8,306 nucleotides of DNA from Hymenobacter sp. (GTDB lineage Bacteria; Bacteroidota; Bacteroidia; Cytophagales; Hymenobacteraceae). Shown here piece by piece: positions 7,201 through 8,306 of this stretch (position 1 is the first letter of the stretch; each line of letters opens with the position of its first letter). The notes under the pieces were generated by a model. The model worked only from the letters and a program-made list of their open reading frames with translations, was not told where the DNA came from and did not search any database. The translations under genes and the position numbers were made by a program. The stretch is taken from positions 1-8,306 of the forward strand of contig JANYFQ010000454.1 of NCBI GenBank assembly GCA_025362615.1, given 5' to 3'.

Positions 7201-8306
7201 GCCCACGTTGGTCTGGCTGCCGGTGGCGGCCAGGGCGGCGGCCGGGCCGCCCACGGTCACGTTCACGGTGGTCGTCACGTCGGCATCGTCGGTTATCGTC
7301 ACCGTGTAGGCCCGCGCCGTCAGCCCCGTGCGGTCTTCGCTGACGATGCCGCCGCCCCAATCAAACGTGTAGGGCGCGAGGCCGCCGCTGGGCGTGAGGT
7401 TGATGGCCCCGGTGTTGCCGCCGAAACAGGCCACGTTCGTCACCGCCGCCGAGCCACTCAGGGCGGCGGCGGTCGTAAAGGTTTGGCTCGCGCCGTAGGC
7501 GGTGCTGGTGGCGTTGATGGCGTAGGCCCGCACCGTGTAGGCGGTGTTGGGCGCGAGGCCCGTCACCGGCTGCCCGAAGGCCCCCGTGCCGCTGCCCATC
7601 GCCACTTTGGTGTTGGCGGTGGTGGGCGTGCCGGTGCCCGGCACGTACACCACGCCGCGTTCGGTCACGGCGCTGCCGCCGGTGCCGGTCACGTCGCCGC
7701 CCAGGGTGGCGCGGTCGCTGCTGACGAAGGCCGGCGCGTCCGTCGTCAGCACCGGCGGGGCCAGCACCGTGAAGTTGCTGGCGCTGGTGGCCGCGCCGCC
7801 GGGCGTGCTCACCACAATAAGGCCGCTGCTGCTGCCCGCCCCCACCACGAAGGTGAGGCCCGTGGCCGTGGGCGTACCCGTGAGGGTGCCCGCCGTGCCA
7901 TTCACCGTCACGGCCGTGGCCGTGCTCAGGCCGGTGCCGGTCACGGTCACGCTCTGCCCGATGGGGCCGCTGGGGGGCAGGAAGGATGTGATGGTGGGCG
8001 GCAGCTGGTTGAAGCGCACGCTCATCGTGCCGGCTCCCTGGTCCTGGTTGGCGGTGAGCAGGTCGAGGTCGCCGTCGCCGTCCACGTCGGCCACGGCCAG
8101 GCTCACGGGGCCGCTGCCCACGTTGCCTGAGCCGCTGCCCACGGGCACGTCGGAACCGCCCCCGAAGGTGCCGCTGCCGTTGTTGAGGCGCACGTTCACC
8201 TCGCTGTCGTTGTTGTTGGCGGCCAGCAGGTCGAGGTCGCCGTCGCCGTCCACGTCGCCCACGGCCAGGCCGGTGGGGTTGCCCCCCACGGCCACGTCCG
8301 AGCCGC
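4246..8306 (-). CDS. large T9SS-secreted multidomain protein with SprB-like repeats (N-terminus missing)
   Basis: Partial: the frame stays open to the right edge, and about 1,350 residues are visible. Residues are counted from the GTG codon at 8293-8295, which is a counting point, not the start. Order: two FG-GAP/VCBS repeats (1-96) with calcium-type loops DVDGDGDLDLL at 14-24 and 70-80; IPT/TIG (about 99-178); FN3-like (181-276); three SprB-like repeats (286-350, 362-440, 452-520); Ig-like domains (525-612 and 613-710, the second with FSETVTGFSL); a strand-rich repetitive part (715-900); a Hymenobacter-type region (905-1258) with GLHLVGNPYPAPIDWN; and a T9SS type A sorting domain (1275-1349) with YPVPTTGRLTV, LATGVYTLRL and the basic end SKRVVVE. 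It should cross the outer membrane through T9SS and be released or anchored at the surface; an adhesin or matrix role is inferred. No catalytic domain is visible. Long plus-strand frames opposite it are shadows. Confidence 0.9.
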   Translation of the reverse strand, partial: GSDVAVGGNPTGLAVGDVDGDGDLDLLAANNNDSEVNVRLNNGSGTFGGGSDVPVGSGSGNVGSGPVSLAVADVDGDGDLDLLTANQDQGAGTMSVRFNQLPPTITSFLPPSGPIGQSVTVTGTGLSTATAVTVNGTAGTLTGTPTATGLTFVVGAGSSSGLIVVSTPGGAATSASNFTVLAPPVLTTDAPAFVSSDRATLGGDVTGTGGSAVTERGVVYVPGTGTPTTANTKVAMGSGTGAFGQPVTGLAPNTAYTVRAYAINATSTAYGASQTFTTAAALSGSAAVTNVACFGGNTGAINLTPSGGLAPYTFDWGGGIVSEDRTGLTARAYTVTITDDADVTTTVNVTVGGPAAALAATGSQTNVGCFGASTGQAVVNVTGGTAGYTFGWRRTSAPAATLAASSGTASSSTLSGLAAGTYQVTVTDANLCTTTRSFTITAPAAALAISGGSQTNVSTSGGSDGTASVTASGGTAGYTYNWTPGNPAGDGTPGVTGLSAGTYTVTVTDANLCVITRSFTITQPGTVAPVLTAPANGGFTNDPTPTYAGTGPAGSTVAVTVDGTSIGTTIATAGGTWSLVQPTALADGPHTASATATAGGSTSGFSNFNTFTVDTVAPTASLSSTAGASGGSTGTAPIPFALLFSETVTGFSLTDVVLTNGTAGNLAGSGASYTFDVTPTAAGPVTVRLLAGAAQDAAGNNSAAVATYTLTYAPVLPDLTISTGTTAMPVAVAAGAYHNITVTTTGVAQLAGAVAANGAVLVEGSLDTNCQALTGTGSFTLAAGATLLVCDANGLTASGGTGAVRVGGTRSYSTDASYTYNGTVAQATGAGLPATVRNLTIANPTAVTLTAPVAIAQTLALPTTGNLALGGQPLTLLSSASGTALAVNGGTGLVTGGTATVQRYLTTTNPGLGYRHYASPVRGNALADLATATFTPVFDAAYNTRATAHPAAGFPTVFGYDQSRLAAAASPYVGFDRGWFSPTATTPMGTATGYAVNLRGTETVDFTGTLGTGDYARTLPRALGTTGGEGLHLVGNPYPAPIDWNLVTSADRPGVDAAFYVFESSSQYGGSYRSAVNGIGSSSFIGSSQGFFVRVTPGQATGSLTFRNAQRLTDYADQVPVRRGMADLRSLLRLALTGPGGTDDFYLYAQTGATASADAAFDATKLFNPSGLNLGSALATGATLAIDGRADFAAATVVPLAVQVPAAGSYTLTAAALANFAGTRAELVDNLTGTRTVLTPGASYRFATTATTAPGRFWLNLTPAGAPLTTAAAALAAQVRAYPVPTTGRLTVLRPAGAAPAAVLLNALGQTVRTLALPTPETTLDLTGLATGVYTLRLVLDGHIVSKRVVVE
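8057..8270 (-). repeat. 46-bp near-identical direct repeat, period 168 bp (FG-GAP units)
   Basis: Bases 8057-8102 and 8225-8270 match at 45 of 46 positions (difference at 8090/8258). The spacing of 168 bp is exactly 56 codons. Each copy encodes the DVDGDGDLDLL calcium-loop core of an FG-GAP repeat. The DNA identity is higher than the protein motif requires, which suggests recent duplication or gene conversion. More units may lie beyond the right edge. Confidence 0.75.

Noticed and set aside
6091..8130. 679-codon open frame on the plus strand
   Set aside because: Same reason: compositionally odd Gly/Arg/Ala/His-rich translation antisense to recognisable SprB, IPT and FG-GAP domains.

Overview
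The window looks like chromosomal DNA from a high-GC member of the Bacteroidota, most like Hymenobacter and relatives (inference). The reasons are: a long protein with a type IX secretion (T9SS) C-terminal sorting domain and SprB-type repeats, a decayed second T9SS tail, no Shine-Dalgarno-like sequence before the start codons, and a HEAT-repeat/cyclophilin lipoprotein of a kind familiar from Cytophagales.

Layout, left to right. (1) 74-1123, plus strand: a complete GT-B glycosyltransferase of the MJ1255-like family. (2) 1124-1544: a 421-base gap without a gene. It holds three 8-bp tandem repeats, a 17-bp direct repeat, a large imperfect inverted repeat (two 105-nt arms around a 38-nt loop, with four small G/C hairpins nested in it), and three perfect GAAACAA units directly before the next start codon. 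(3) 1545-3566, plus strand: a complete lipoprotein with HEAT-like repeats and a C-terminal cyclophilin-type peptidylprolyl isomerase domain. (4) 3579 to about 4124, minus strand: a pseudogene, the broken C-terminal end of a T9SS cargo protein. It carries two in-frame stops and frame changes but can still be read by homology. (5) 4194-4225: a strong intrinsic terminator for the gene to its right. (6) 4246-8306, minus strand: a very large secreted multidomain protein (FG-GAP, IPT/TIG, FN3-like, three SprB-like, Ig-like, T9SS tail). Its N-terminus lies beyond the right edge.

The genes do not form an obvious pathway. The glycosyltransferase and the lipoprotein point the same way but are separated by a repeat-rich gap, and the lipoprotein gene converges on the T9SS pseudogene and adhesin. 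The shared theme is the cell envelope: sugar transfer, outer-membrane or periplasmic folding, and a T9SS-exported surface or secreted protein. I found no RNA genes, CRISPR array, transposase, phage genes or defence genes. I also see no convincing novel multi-gene system. The most unusual items are the inverted-repeat element and the decayed T9SS tail.
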